5,397 nt of DNA from assembly GCA_934636435.1 (NCBI GenBank), contig CAKUAQ010000078.1:1-5397 (forward strand). The letters run 5' to 3'. Under the pieces are notes generated by a model, which saw only the letters and a list, made by a program, of their open reading frames with translations, made no database searches and was not told where the DNA came from. A program made the translations under genes and the position numbers. This DNA is from an uncultured Eubacteriales bacterium (GTDB lineage: Bacteria > Bacillota > Clostridia > Oscillospirales > Acutalibacteraceae). Shown here piece by piece: positions 5,227 to 5,397 of this stretch (positions are counted from its first letter, which is position 1; each line of letters starts with the position of its first letter).

Positions 5227-5397
5227 TTTCCGCTGCCGCAATCAAAGCTTTTGGTGTGCAGAGGGGGCGGCTTTCGGCGATTTCTGCCTTAGTAAAGAAA
5301 TATGTTGCGGCCACCATCTGCAATTGGTTCAAAGTATCTTTTCGGCAGAGCAGGTGTTAAGTTGATCTCATCTGCCGGTATGCAGGGCGGTCCCATC
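5227..5397. other. unassigned right edge, frames open on both strands
   Basis: Two short frames run into the window edge. On the minus strand, a frame open from 5397 ends at TAA (5289-5291) with DGGRNIFLY, and could be the C-terminus of an incoming gene; its in-frame ATG at 5396 need not be a start. On the plus strand, ATG 5302 opens a frame of 32 codons to the edge, but it has no ribosome binding site. An inverted repeat, CGGCAGA/TCTGCCG (5343-5349 with 5371-5377), lies within it. No tRNA fold was found. I cannot choose between a partial gene on either strand and non-coding DNA. Confidence 0.3.

Noticed and set aside
4501..5292. A plus-strand frame of 263 codons starting after the terminator stem.
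   Set aside because: Most of it is antisense to the LexA-controlled gene and is Ser/Arg-rich without motifs. The AESAESAES stretch is just the nonamer repeat translated.
5325..5335. A T-loop-like GGTTCAAAG suggesting a tRNA.
   Set aside because: The flanking bases do not form a T-stem, and no acceptor or anticodon arms could be built.

Overview
The window reads as chromosomal DNA from a GC-rich member of the Firmicutes, probably class Clostridia (for example an Oscillospiraceae-type gut bacterium). This is inferred from the strong AGGAGG-type ribosome binding sites, the near-consensus sigma-A promoters, the KtrA/KtrB-type potassium transporter, and sites of the Gram-positive LexA (DinR) type. 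No rRNA, tRNA, CRISPR array or recognisable transposase gene was seen.

Layout. The left third (1-1839, minus strand) is most of recG, the branch-migrating DNA helicase, cut off by the window edge near its C-terminus. Its own promoter and ribosome binding site lie just upstream. About 220 bp of GC-rich DNA without a convincing gene separates the recG promoter from a divergent extended -10 promoter. That promoter drives the plus-strand pair ktrB-ktrA (2282-4286), a potassium-uptake channel subunit and its cytosolic RCK gating subunit. The ktrBA message has a leader of about 125 nt that can fold in mutually exclusive ways.

After ktrA comes about 460 bp without a convincing gene (4287-4745). It holds small hairpins, a cluster of short direct repeats, and a strong intrinsic terminator that points leftwards. 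The terminator belongs to a minus-strand transcript from a small, unrecognised gene (4746-5129) encoding a 127-residue membrane protein with an arginine-rich tail. That gene has a good promoter with a LexA-type operator at the start of transcription and a second, weaker one just upstream of the promoter, so it is probably part of the SOS response.

The last 170 bp (5227-5397) contain short frames open to the window edge on both strands and cannot be assigned.

How the parts fit together: recG (recombination and fork repair) and the LexA-controlled membrane protein both relate to DNA damage, but they are in separate transcription units with the potassium operon between them. The most promising unexplained element is the small LexA-controlled membrane protein. 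Small membrane proteins under LexA control in other bacteria are often cell-division inhibitors (YneA, SidA, DivS), but nothing in this sequence proves that role here.
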